Assembly: GCF_900109325.1 (NCBI RefSeq) | Contig: NZ_FNZU01000001.1 | Coordinates: forward strand, 1 to 64,000 | Source: Alkalibacterium pelagium | Lineage (GTDB): Bacteria > Bacillota > Bacilli > Lactobacillales > Carnobacteriaceae_A | Reading direction: 5' to 3' | DNA: 64,000 nt | In this document: positions 46,970 through 55,556 of the stretch, piece by piece | Layout of the letters: every line of letters begins with the position of its first letter | Position numbering within the stretch: the stretch's first letter is position 1 | Notes under the pieces: model-generated | What the model was told of the DNA's origin: nothing | The model's input: the letters and a program-made list of their open reading frames with translations, nothing else | Databases searched by the model: none | Translations under genes and position numbers: made by a program

Positions 46970-48508
46970 TTATTGTAATGTAACAGGTGCACCAGGTCCA
47001 AGTGGCAGTCCAAGAACATACCAGATAACCAGTAGAAGTGACCAAGAGATTAAGAAAGCCACAGTGTAAGATAGCATCGTTGAAATGATGGTACCCAATC
47101 CACTCTTCTTGTCGTAACGCTGAGCGAAGACAAGAATCATTGCAAAGTAACTCATTAATGGAGAAATAACGTTTGATGAAGAGTCCGCGATACGGTAAGC
47201 CATCAAGGTCATTTCAGGAGCTATATTGACACTGTACAGCATAGGAGCAAATACAGGGCCCATAATTGCCCATTTAGCTGAAGCAGATCCCATGAACAGG
47301 TTGATGAACGCTGTTACTAGGATGAATGCAAGAATAAGTGGCAGTCCAACAAATCCGATAGCTTCTAGGAAGTCAGCACCGCTTACAGCCAGGATGAATC
47401 CCAGGTTAGTATATGAGAAATAGTTGATGAACTGAGCTGCGAAGAAGGCCAGTACAAGGTAGCCACCCATTGAGCTCATTGATTCTGACATCCCTTTGAC
47501 GAAGTCATGAGAAGTGTCGATTTTACCTGTTGTTTTACCATACACATAACCAGGAATGGCAAACAGCAGGAAGATCATGAACAGAAGTCCTTGAGAAAGG
47601 AAGTTATTCAGTGTCATTTCGCCAGTTGCTTCATCTAGCATTCTAAGTGGCGCATTTTCTGGAATCATCAGCAAAGCCATAATTCCCAGGAAGACAAGCA
47701 AAGCAATCAGAGCATTGCGCATTCCTTTGTTTTCTTTGTCAGTAATTGGTTCGTCATTTGGCTTGTAGTCGCCATCGTATTCACCAAGCCGTGGCTCGAC
47801 AAATCGTCTGGTGACAAAGGCCCCGACAATTGTCAGTACAAAAGTAGAGACGATAAGGAAGTACCAGTTTGCTGTAACAGCAACTTCATACTCGATACCA
47901 GCAGAAGTAAGTGCTTCATTAGTAATACCAACAAGCAATGCATCGGTCGGTCCGAAGATCAGGTTGGCAGAGAATCCGGCAGAGACCCCTGCGAAAGCTG
48001 CAGCAAGACCGGCAATCGGGTGTCTGCCTGCTCCAGCAAAGACAATTGCTCCAAGTGGGATAACCACTACATAACCTGCATCGGAAGCGATATTGGATAT
48101 AATACCCGCAAATACAACCGTTGCTGTCAGTAAGTTGGCAGGGACATTACTTAGAAGTTTTTTCAGCGAGACAGAAATCAGGCCTGTCCACTCGGCAACT
48201 CCTACCCCCAGCATAGCAACAAGAACTGTACCTAAAGGCGCGAATCCTGTAAAGTTACTTACTGCACTGTTGAAAATATGTGCAATACCATCTCCATTCA
48301 TTAATGAAATGGCTTCGATCGTTACTTCTTCACCAGCGCTTGCATCGAAATAGTCGACAGTTACGCCAAGTCTAAAGACGAGTTCAGAAATCAGGACGAT
48401 GAAAAGAGCTAAAGCAATGAAAATAATAACTGGGTGTGGAAGTTTATTTCCGACACGCTCGATCATGCCCAGAAATCCTTTATTAGTGTTCTGTTCAGAA
48501 TCACTCAT
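46970..48508 (-). CDS. AbgT family transporter (p-aminobenzoyl-glutamate type)
   Basis: The protein has 512 residues with about eleven to thirteen membrane segments, including KLPHPVIIFIALALF near the N-terminus, SNIASDAGYVVVIPLGA, NLIFGPTDALLVGITNEA and a late IADSSSNVISPLMSYF motif typical of AbgT. The founder takes up p-aminobenzoyl-glutamate and others export sulfonamides; the substrate here is undetermined. AAGGAGGA lies before the ATG. Its leader holds a perfect 14-bp hairpin. Confidence 0.9.
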   Translation of the reverse strand: MSDSEQNTNKGFLGMIERVGNKLPHPVIIFIALALFIVLISELVFRLGVTVDYFDASAGEEVTIEAISLMNGDGIAHIFNSAVSNFTGFAPLGTVLVAMLGVGVAEWTGLISVSLKKLLSNVPANLLTATVVFAGIISNIASDAGYVVVIPLGAIVFAGAGRHPIAGLAAAFAGVSAGFSANLIFGPTDALLVGITNEALTSAGIEYEVAVTANWYFLIVSTFVLTIVGAFVTRRFVEPRLGEYDGDYKPNDEPITDKENKGMRNALIALLVFLGIMALLMIPENAPLRMLDEATGEMTLNNFLSQGLLFMIFLLFAIPGYVYGKTTGKIDTSHDFVKGMSESMSSMGGYLVLAFFAAQFINYFSYTNLGFILAVSGADFLEAIGFVGLPLILAFILVTAFINLFMGSASAKWAIMGPVFAPMLYSVNIAPEMTLMAYRIADSSSNVISPLMSYFAMILVFAQRYDKKSGLGTIISTMLSYTVAFLISWSLLLVIWYVLGLPLGPGAPVTLQ

Positions 48509-48547
48509 AAGTTTGTTTCCTCCTTAAGTAATTTTGAAGCGTAAGCT

Positions 48548-48593
48548 AATCTTACTAATGACCATCATTTAGGAGATAATCATTAGTAAGATT
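48548..48593 (-). promoter_or_regulatory. Perfect 14-bp inverted repeat in the abgT leader
   Basis: AATCTTACTAATGA (48548-48561) and its exact complement (48580-48593) enclose an 18-base loop. It lies between the predicted abgT promoter and its ribosome site, in the 5' untranslated region, with no T-run after it. It may be an operator or an RNA control element or stabiliser. Confidence 0.75.
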
Positions 48594-48613
48594 AAAATTT
48601 GGCTCCATTTGAT

Positions 48614-48642
48614 ATTGTACTATGAATCCTATTTTAATACAA
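48614..48642 (-). promoter_or_regulatory. abgT promoter
   Basis: On the minus strand -35 TTGTAT (48642-48637), 17-base spacer, -10 TACAAT (48619-48614). Transcription would start near 48607, giving a leader of about 100 bases. Confidence 0.65.
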
Positions 48643-48790
48643 ATACCATTTTAATTTCAATATAATATAATCAATTATATCGGTTTTTTTTAGTTATTTT
48701 TAAGAATGACCAGTTATCAATGGTTGGATACGGTTTTATACAAGAGAAAGGAATGAGGGGATGATTAGAAGGGGAGGATAGGAATAAGAA

Positions 48791-48819
48791 TTGTAATTCG
48801 CTATCTTTGCTTTTATAAT
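48791..48819 (+). promoter_or_regulatory. Promoter of the thioesterase-scrR unit
   Basis: -35 TTGTAA (48791-48796), 17-base spacer, -10 TATAAT (48814-48819). The GTG start is 32 bases downstream. Confidence 0.75.
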
Positions 48820-48850
48820 TTAAATAGAATGAAGAATGAGGAGAAGACTA

Positions 48851-49621
48851 GTGTACCTATCATATGAAGAAACGAAAGATATTGCCTACTATATGTGCGA
48901 CCGGACTCAGCGGCTCACTTTACCTATGCTTGTGAATCTTCTGCTGGATGTTTCTGAAAAGCAGTCAGACTCTCTGGAACGTGGAGAAGCATACATCAGA
49001 GACAGAGGGTTGAACTGGATCATTCTGCACTATGCCTTTGATATCGGCCGTATGCCAAGGCTGAATGAGAGAGTCTACATTGAAACTTTTGCGACAGAAT
49101 ATAATAAGCTGTTTACCTATAGAACGTTTATTGTAAGAGATTCGAACAGAACTGAATTGATTAAAGTAGAAACGACCTTTGCATTACTTGACAGCAAAAA
49201 GAGAAAAATGGCACGCATACCTGAAGATATTGTTGCTCCATACAAAGCTGAATATTCAAAAAGAATCAGACGAAATAAGAAGCCGGATGAGGTCAACTCA
49301 GAAGAGTATAATGAGAAGCAGTACGCTGTACGCTATTTCGATATAGATGGGAATAACCATGTTAATAATTCCCACTATATTAACTGGATTCTAGATAGTC
49401 TCGACAGCACATTCCTGCTGGACCATGATATCACTAGAGGGGTCATTACCTTTAATAAGGAAGTCAGTGAGAACCAGCTCGTTTTCAGTCAGTCCAGTAT
49501 ACGGGAAGAAGAGGGGCTTAATTCTGACCATATTATAAAGACAGAAGACACTGTCCATTGTTCTGCTACATTTACATGGGACAAAGTCAAAAGGAGGAAC
49601 ATGAATGGTTACGATCAATGA
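48851..49621 (+). CDS. Acyl-ACP thioesterase (FatA/FatB-like)
   Basis: About 256 residues with two hot-dog folds, as in bacterial acyl-ACP thioesterases: N-terminal TLPMLVNLLLDVSEKQSDSL, and the second-half YAVRYFDIDGNNHVNNSHYINWI with the catalytic D/N/H positions. It would release free fatty acids from acyl-ACP. GAGGAG sits seven bases before GTG 48851, so the overlapping ATG 48836 is less likely. Its last 17 bases overlap scrR, an odd partner for a lipid enzyme. Confidence 0.88.
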   Translation: MYLSYEETKDIAYYMCDRTQRLTLPMLVNLLLDVSEKQSDSLERGEAYIRDRGLNWIILHYAFDIGRMPRLNERVYIETFATEYNKLFTYRTFIVRDSNRTELIKVETTFALLDSKKRKMARIPEDIVAPYKAEYSKRIRRNKKPDEVNSEEYNEKQYAVRYFDIDGNNHVNNSHYINWILDSLDSTFLLDHDITRGVITFNKEVSENQLVFSQSSIREEEGLNSDHIIKTEDTVHCSATFTWDKVKRRNMNGYDQ

Positions 49622-50594
49622 TATCGCCAGAAAGGCGGGTGTAGCAAAGAGCACTGTCTCACGGTACCTAAATAACGGATCAGTCAGTCCGGAAACACGA
49701 AATAAAATCGAAGAGATAATCAGAGAAACAGGCTATACACCTAATAATTTTGCGCGTAGTCTTAAAGCGCAGAAAACGAATATGATTGGTGTGATTATTC
49801 CCAGACTTAGTTCCGCGTCTACTAATGAAGTGTTGTCTGGAATAGATGAGCGCTCCAGACAGCTGGGCTATCAGCTGATCATAACCAATTCCGATCAGGA
49901 CAGCGCTCGAGAATTTGAGAATATTCAGACGCTGGCGAAACAGAAAGTAGAGGGCATCATCATGTTTGCCCGCGAACTGACGCCTGAACATATCGAAGCT
50001 GTTAAACAGACGGAAACCCCCTTTCTATTTATTGGTCAGAAAGCTGAAGACATACACAGCATCATTCATCAGGATTACGAAGCGGGGGAGAAGGTTGGGA
50101 AGTATGCGCTGGAGCTGGGGCATCGACATTTTCTTTTTGTCGGTGTGCCGGAAAAAGACCGGGCCGTAGGGGTAGAACGCAAACAGGGATTCCTGGACAC
50201 GGTTAGAGCTGGCAATGGGGTAACCGTTGACACAATAGAAACAGATTTCTCCCGTTCATCTGCTTATCAGAAGGCGCTTAAGTTTCTCCCTGAAACAATG
50301 GCTACTTATATTGTATGTGCGACTGATAACATAGCCGTAGCGGTGCTTAAAGCTTCAAAAGAACTAGGGTATAGTGTTCCAGAAGACTTTTCTTTATCAG
50401 GGTTTGGTGGGTATGAAGCAACGGCTTATGTATCGCCGACGATTACTACAGTAAGCTACCCTTACAGAGAAATGGGGCTGGAATCAGTGGATAAGCTGGT
50501 CAAGCTGATAAACAAGCAGGACATCGCTCAAGTCAGTGAGATGAAAAATGAGCTGGTTATCAATCAGTCGACAGCTTTTTTGAAGAAAGTATAG
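49605..50594 (+). CDS. scrR: LacI-family sucrose operon repressor
   Basis: The protein has 329 residues. HTH VTINDIARKAGVAKSTVSRYLN and hinge (FARSLKAQKTNMIGV) are typical of ScrR/SacR; the sugar domain follows. AAAAGGAGG lies inside the thioesterase gene, whose end it overlaps, so both come from the promoter at 48791. It is followed by the sucrose PTS and hydrolase genes and by two palindromic operators. It most likely represses scrAB in the absence of sucrose or fructose. Confidence 0.9.
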   Translation: MVTINDIARKAGVAKSTVSRYLNNGSVSPETRNKIEEIIRETGYTPNNFARSLKAQKTNMIGVIIPRLSSASTNEVLSGIDERSRQLGYQLIITNSDQDSAREFENIQTLAKQKVEGIIMFARELTPEHIEAVKQTETPFLFIGQKAEDIHSIIHQDYEAGEKVGKYALELGHRHFLFVGVPEKDRAVGVERKQGFLDTVRAGNGVTVDTIETDFSRSSAYQKALKFLPETMATYIVCATDNIAVAVLKASKELGYSVPEDFSLSGFGGYEATAYVSPTITTVSYPYREMGLESVDKLVKLINKQDIAQVSEMKNELVINQSTAFLKKV

Positions 50595-50606
50595 AAAGTG
50601 CTTTCT
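50593..50606. promoter_or_regulatory. cre-like palindrome at the end of scrR
   Basis: AGAAAGTGCTTTCT resembles a catabolite responsive element (TGAAAGCGCTTTCA) with a few changes. It lies just upstream of the scrA -35, a position compatible with CcpA control. Confidence 0.45.
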
Positions 50607-50612
50607 TTTCTC

Positions 50613-50659
50613 TTGCAAATAGAACCGGTTCCTGTTATCCTGTATAGGAACCGGTTCTA
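50613..50659 (+). promoter_or_regulatory. scrA promoter with two mirrored ScrR operators
   Basis: -35 TTGCAA (50613-50618), 17-base spacer, -10 TATCCT (50636-50641). Operator 1 AGAACCGGTTCC (50621-50632) fills the spacer and operator 2 GGAACCGGTTCT (50647-50658) covers the start region. The two are mirror images, so 50620-50633 and 50646-50659 also pair perfectly as a 14-bp stem. Confidence 0.78.
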
Positions 50660-50679
50660 ATACAGGAACAGGACAAATA

Positions 50680-50693
50680 TGAAAACGGTTAAA
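50680..50693 (+). promoter_or_regulatory. Second cre-like site before scrA
   Basis: TGAAAACGGTTAAA matches the CcpA consensus TGWAANCGNTNWCA except near its end. It lies in the scrA leader just before the ribosome site. Confidence 0.4.
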
Positions 50694-50709
50694 AGAAAGG
50701 ATGAAAAAA

Positions 50710-52092
50710 ATGAAGTATCAGCAAACGGTTGATCAGATCATTGAAGCAGTCGGCGGCAAAGACAATATCAAGAACTACGAACATTGTGCCACCCGAATGC
50801 GTATCATACTTAAGGATGACAGCAAAGTAGATAAAGAGAAAGCAGAAAATGTTGCTGAATCCAAAGGTTATTTCTTCAATACAGGACAGCACCAGTTCAT
50901 TATGGGAACAGGTAAAGTCAATGCAGTTTACAGTGGATTCCAGGCTGAAATGGGTGATTCTGGAGAAAGCAGTTCAGGAGACTTTAAAGATGATGTCTAC
51001 CAGAACTTAAATCCCGCTCAGAAAGTTGTGCGTATTTTAGCAGATATTCTCGTTCCACTAATTCCAGTACTTGTAACAACCGGTTTATTGATGGGGGTCA
51101 GAGGACTTCTTCTTGAACTTGGACTTGAAATGGACGAAAACTGGCTGGCAATTTTTGAAATGCTGACAGATACGGCTTTTGCATTCTTACCTGTTTTAAT
51201 TACATTCAGTGCGACACGAAAATTCGGCGGAAATCCAAGTATCGGTATCGTTGTTGGTCTTATGATGGTTGCACCTCAGCTGCCTAATGCATGGGCGGTT
51301 GCAGGTGGAGATGCTGAACCGATGCGTCTGCTTGGCCTGGAAGTTGTTGGGTATCAAGGATCTATTATCCCAGCGATCGTTGCCGGTTATCTGATTTCCA
51401 GACTTGAAAAAGGGTTGAGAAAATTCGTTCCGGAAATGCTTGACCTGATTGTTACACCATTTGTTACATTATCAGTTACTATCTTCACCATGCTTCTAGT
51501 CTTAGGTCCGATTTTACAGACTGTAGAGACAGGCGTGCTTGATGGAATTGTCTGGCTTGTAGAAGCACCATTAGGTATCGGGTATATTATTTATTCTGCA
51601 TTACAGCAAGTTATAGTTATTACAGGACTGCACCACTCATTGAGTATCGTTGAACTTGGACTCTTGAGTGATACTGGCGGAAACGTATTGAACGCTCTGG
51701 GTACTGCTTCAATGGCAGGACAGTTTGGTGCTGCCGTATCAGCTGCGCTTCTTATGAAGAGTCAGATCAAACGTGCCAATGCGCTGTCTTCTTCAGTATC
51801 AACCCTGTTCGGTATCACAGAACCACTGTTGTTCGGTGTGAACCTTAGAGCGATGCGTATCTTCTTCTCCGGAATGATCGGCGGAGCAGCTGGTGGACTG
51901 ATGGTATCTATCTTTGGACTGGCGGCTTCTGGTGTAGGAATTACATTTATTCCAGGAATTCTTCTTTACACGTACAGTTTCTCAGCTATGATTCAGTATA
52001 TTGTCGTCATTGCAGTCGCATTTGCTGTTTCATTCATCATGGTCCGTGTTCAGAGCAAACAGATCAAAGCAGAACTGAACATCGAAGCATAG
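50710..52092 (+). CDS. scrA: Sucrose-specific PTS enzyme IIBC
   Basis: About 460 residues: an N-terminal EIIB domain (residues 1-85) with the phosphorylated Cys in NYEHCATRMR, and an EIIC domain with ten or so membrane helices (PLIPVLVTTGLLMG, PNAWAVAGG, TGLHHSLSIVELGLL, SSSVSTLFGITEPLLFGVNLR). It imports sucrose as sucrose-6-phosphate. There is no EIIA domain, so a separate EIIA-Glc is needed. AAAGG abuts ATG 50701 but is nine bases from ATG 50710. Confidence 0.94.
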   Translation: MKYQQTVDQIIEAVGGKDNIKNYEHCATRMRIILKDDSKVDKEKAENVAESKGYFFNTGQHQFIMGTGKVNAVYSGFQAEMGDSGESSSGDFKDDVYQNLNPAQKVVRILADILVPLIPVLVTTGLLMGVRGLLLELGLEMDENWLAIFEMLTDTAFAFLPVLITFSATRKFGGNPSIGIVVGLMMVAPQLPNAWAVAGGDAEPMRLLGLEVVGYQGSIIPAIVAGYLISRLEKGLRKFVPEMLDLIVTPFVTLSVTIFTMLLVLGPILQTVETGVLDGIVWLVEAPLGIGYIIYSALQQVIVITGLHHSLSIVELGLLSDTGGNVLNALGTASMAGQFGAAVSAALLMKSQIKRANALSSSVSTLFGITEPLLFGVNLRAMRIFFSGMIGGAAGGLMVSIFGLAASGVGITFIPGILLYTYSFSAMIQYIVVIAVAFAVSFIMVRVQSKQIKAELNIEA

Positions 52093-52112
52093 TATAGTAA
52101 AGGAAGGGTATA

Positions 52113-53558
52113 ATGAGTGAATTGACTGACCAGTACTGGCAGAACTTAGAACAGAAACAGGCTGAGTTGAAAGAAAAAATCGAACGTGACCCGTGGCGTC
52201 TGTCTTTTCATCAGATGCCAGAAACGGGATGGCTTAATGATCCAAATGGGGCTGTCCAGTTTAAAGGGGTCTACCACTTGTATCACCAGTATGTACCGGA
52301 TAATCCTGAAGGAGGACTGGTACACTGGGGACATAAGACGTCTAAGGATATGGTGCAGTTCCAGGAAGAAGAGCTCTTCCTTTCACCAGATCAGTCTTAC
52401 AATAAAGACGGGGTGTACTCAGGAAGTGCCTTTGTAAAGGACGATGAGATCCATTTCTTTTATACCGGTAATGTAAAACATCCGGGTGAGCACGATTATA
52501 CTTTCAGCGGACGTGAACAGAATACCGTTCATATTGTCAGTAAAGATGGCTTCACTGTCGACTATGAAGAAGTCGTGATTCCTCACGAGGACTACCCTGA
52601 AGGATTTACGGATCATATCCGTGACCCGAAAGTGTTTGAAAAGGACGGAAAGTATTATATGGTACTTGGTTCTCGGGCCTTGAATCATCGAGGAAAAATT
52701 CTGCTTTATCGTTCGACGGACCTTTATTCGTGGAACTACGCAGGTGTCTTTCTCGAAGGTGAAAAAGAAATGGGCTACATGTGGGAATGTCCGGACTTCT
52801 TCGAAACTGATGATAAAGACGTTCTGATTTTCTCGCCTCAGGGACTGAAAGCGACGGCTCATGAGTTCGAAAGCACGCATAATTCGGGTTACTATTTGGG
52901 TTCAGTCGACTGGGGTTCAGAGAAGTTCATGCCTGAAAGTACATTTAAAGAACTTGACCGTGGCTTTGATTTTTACGCCCCTCAGACATTCGAGGACGAA
53001 TCCGGACGACGCATTCTCTGGGGATGGATGGGGCTTGGAGATATAAGTCCCGAGTACTCCAATCCTACAGTAGCTCGCGGCTGGCAGCACGCCATGACTC
53101 TACCCAGGGAACTCACTGTAGAGAATGGGCAGCTGAAACAGCGGCCACTCAAAGAATATGAATCACTTAGAAAAAATGAAGAGAAGACAGCCGTAAAAGT
53201 GTCTGGATCATATGAACTGGATAATCAGAACCCTCGGACATTCGAACTGATTGTTACTTTAGAGCAGCTTGGTGAATCACTGTCTGTTCATATGAAAGAG
53301 GACACGGTTCTCTCATATGACGGTCATATCTTCAGCTTAGCCCACGGACCGTCCGGCTTTGGACGTTCTGAAAGAACAGTAGAAGTCGAGGATCTGAGTC
53401 GCATTCACGTCATTGCTGATACTTCATCGATTGAGATTTTTCTAAATGACGGAGACTATGTCCTTTCAACACGTGTCTATCCGAAACATGAAAAAGATAC
53501 GATCCGTTTCGAAGGGGATGCTGAATTGTCCATTGAGAAATGGGATCTTGAAAACTGA
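52113..53558 (+). CDS. scrB: Sucrose-6-phosphate hydrolase (GH32)
   Basis: The protein has 481 residues and splits sucrose-6-phosphate into glucose-6-phosphate and fructose. Catalytic features: nucleophile Asp in GWLNDPNG, transition-state Asp in RDPKVF, acid/base Glu in ECPDFF, then the C-terminal beta-sandwich. GGAAGGG precedes the ATG. It follows scrA by 20 bases in one operon. Confidence 0.96.
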   Translation: MSELTDQYWQNLEQKQAELKEKIERDPWRLSFHQMPETGWLNDPNGAVQFKGVYHLYHQYVPDNPEGGLVHWGHKTSKDMVQFQEEELFLSPDQSYNKDGVYSGSAFVKDDEIHFFYTGNVKHPGEHDYTFSGREQNTVHIVSKDGFTVDYEEVVIPHEDYPEGFTDHIRDPKVFEKDGKYYMVLGSRALNHRGKILLYRSTDLYSWNYAGVFLEGEKEMGYMWECPDFFETDDKDVLIFSPQGLKATAHEFESTHNSGYYLGSVDWGSEKFMPESTFKELDRGFDFYAPQTFEDESGRRILWGWMGLGDISPEYSNPTVARGWQHAMTLPRELTVENGQLKQRPLKEYESLRKNEEKTAVKVSGSYELDNQNPRTFELIVTLEQLGESLSVHMKEDTVLSYDGHIFSLAHGPSGFGRSERTVEVEDLSRIHVIADTSSIEIFLNDGDYVLSTRVYPKHEKDTIRFEGDAELSIEKWDLEN

Positions 53559-53590
53559 TCATTAACACATTTAGTTTTTGTATATAAAGC

Positions 53591-53641
53591 AAATAAGCCT
53601 GAGATGAGCGACATGTATCGCTTACCTCAGGCTTATTTGTA
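53591..53641. terminator. Terminator between scrB and the asparaginase gene
   Basis: AAATAAGCCTGAG (53591-53603) is perfectly complementary to 53626-53638. It can serve both convergent genes. Confidence 0.9.
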
Positions 53642-53662
53642 GTTTGAAATAAGGTGTACGCT

Positions 53663-54640
53663 TTATTTCTGAAAAATTAAGTCGATCTGCTCATTATCAA
53701 ATGATTGTTCTAAAAGAATCACAAGTTTGATACGAGCTTTGGGACCGGAAAGTCCTGGAGCAAATATCACTCCAAGCTCTTTTAAGTGTTTTCCACCACC
53801 TGTATAAGCATAGATATCCTGAGCTATTCCATTAAATGCTCTGGAAGTAATGACGACAGGAATATTTTTTTCAAGAATTTTTTTAAGACCCGGTAAAGCA
53901 GCAGGGGGCAAATTGCCAGCTCCCAGTGCCTCTATGACCAGGCCATCCAGGTCAGTGCTGAGCAGAGCATCAAACAGGGTACTGTCCATCCCTGCATAAG
54001 CTTTTAGCATGCAGACATTTTTATCAGCTCTATCAATTTGATAGGTTTCGTTGAAAATCAGTTTCTGAAAGAACCGGACCTCATGCTTTGAAACAATGCC
54101 GATTGGTCCGAAAGTAGGTGTTCTAAAGGTAGCAACATTTGTCGTATGCGTTTTTGTGACATACCGGGCGGTGTGGATTTCTTCGTTAAGTACGACCAAT
54201 ACTCCTTTGTCTCTGGCCTCTAGAGATAGAGACGTCCAGATAGCATTCTGCAAGTTACGTACACCGTCTGAACCAAGTTCATCAACGGGACGCATGGCTC
54301 CTGTGAGAACAACAGGAAATGGAGTATCTAGTGTAAGGTCCAGAAAATAAGCTGTTTCTTCAAGTGTATCAGTGCCATGCGTGATGACTGCTCCATCATA
54401 AATGTCTTCTTCAGCAGCTTGAATCAGTCTTTTCTGAAGGATGAGCATATCATGCGGGGTCACATGAGGAGAAGGAAGCTGAAAGATATCCTCTTCAATG
54501 ATTTCAAGGTTTTCTTCGAACAGATGGCTGTACTGATGTAGCGGATGCTCTTGGCTTGGTTTTACCGCACCTGTCCGCTGGTCTGTACTCATTGAGATGG
54601 TTCCTCCAGTGTGGAGTAATAAAATTCGTTTCAATCGCAT
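53663..54640 (-). CDS. L-asparaginase, type I
   Basis: Cytoplasmic L-asparaginase of 325 residues that hydrolyses asparagine to aspartate and ammonia. Both catalytic Thr motifs are visible: LLLHTGGTISM and VITHGTDTLEETAYFL. No signal peptide. AGAGG is close to the ATG; a TTG two codons in is an alternative start. Eleven bases separate it from the upstream MBL gene, so the two are likely co-transcribed. Confidence 0.93.
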   Translation of the reverse strand: MRLKRILLLHTGGTISMSTDQRTGAVKPSQEHPLHQYSHLFEENLEIIEEDIFQLPSPHVTPHDMLILQKRLIQAAEEDIYDGAVITHGTDTLEETAYFLDLTLDTPFPVVLTGAMRPVDELGSDGVRNLQNAIWTSLSLEARDKGVLVVLNEEIHTARYVTKTHTTNVATFRTPTFGPIGIVSKHEVRFFQKLIFNETYQIDRADKNVCMLKAYAGMDSTLFDALLSTDLDGLVIEALGAGNLPPAALPGLKKILEKNIPVVITSRAFNGIAQDIYAYTGGGKHLKELGVIFAPGLSGPKARIKLVILLEQSFDNEQIDLIFQK

Positions 54641-54651
54641 AAGCCTCTTTT

Positions 54652-55275
54652 CTAATTAAAATATGGATTTGTCAGTTTTTCGTTACCGATCGTCGTCTGC
54701 ATGCCATGTCCTGCATAGACAATGGTGTCATCAGAAAGTTTGAACAATTCTTTTTTTATAGAGGGAATCAGTTTTTCCGGTTCGCTTCCAGGCAAATCGG
54801 TTCTGCCAATACTGCCTTTGAATAAGGCATCTCCTGAAAGAACGAATCCATCTTTTTCAAATATTAAACTGACGCCGCCAGGAGAATGTCCTGGAGTTGA
54901 AACGACTTCAAATGTAAACGGCCCGACTGATAGTGTTTCAGATGGGGTGAAAGTAAATTCTGCTTCTCTTGCTGTTATTTTATGCGTGCCGTAAACAGAG
55001 AGATTTTTAGCAGGATCCCCAAGCCAGTCATTCTCTTCCGGACTGACATAAACAGGCAGATCATAGTCGACTCTGAGATCTTCCAGCGCGCCAATGTGAT
55101 CATAATGCGTGTGTGTCAATAGGATAGCTATTGGACGAACACCCAGTTCTTCCAGCTCATCCTTGATTTTACTCGTTTCATCCCCGGGATCGACGATAAG
55201 AGCATCTGTTCCTGAATAGAGGATGTAACAGTTTTCCTGGATCACTCCAGTAATTATTTTTCTTACTTGAGTCAT
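54652..55275 (-). CDS. MBL-fold metallo-hydrolase (glyoxalase II-like, YqgX type)
   Basis: The protein has 207 residues. The metal-binding motif THTHYDHIGAL, VSTPGHSPGGVSL and the final YAGHG are all present. This short type lacks the C-terminal helices of true glyoxalase II and may hydrolyse thioesters of bacillithiol or other thiols. AAGGAGGA lies before the ATG. First gene of a two-gene unit with asparaginase. Confidence 0.85.
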   Translation of the reverse strand: MTQVRKIITGVIQENCYILYSGTDALIVDPGDETSKIKDELEELGVRPIAILLTHTHYDHIGALEDLRVDYDLPVYVSPEENDWLGDPAKNLSVYGTHKITAREAEFTFTPSETLSVGPFTFEVVSTPGHSPGGVSLIFEKDGFVLSGDALFKGSIGRTDLPGSEPEKLIPSIKKELFKLSDDTIVYAGHGMQTTIGNEKLTNPYFN

Positions 55276-55446
55276 AGATATTCCTCCTTGTCATTCATGT
55301 ATAAGTATAACTGATTAAGGTAAACCTGTCGAAAAAGATACAACTTCTCCTTTAAGAAGAACAGACAAGATAAGTCATGCAAAAAAAGTCATTACTAGAA
55401 CAACTTGAATATAAATAGTAATATTTCGTTTATGTTATAAAAAGTG

Positions 55447-55475
55447 TTGCAGTTCATATTAAGGTATGCTAATCT
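55447..55475 (+). promoter_or_regulatory. Promoter of the subtilase gene
   Basis: -35 TTGCAG (55447-55452), 17-base spacer, -10 TAATCT (55470-55475), about 80 bases before the start codon. Confidence 0.65.
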
Positions 55476-55556
55476 TTTTATTAATATCTTATTAGAAATA
55501 ATGGATATTTATTACAAAATGTTAATGATTGGATTATAGAGAAAAGGAGTAGTCAA

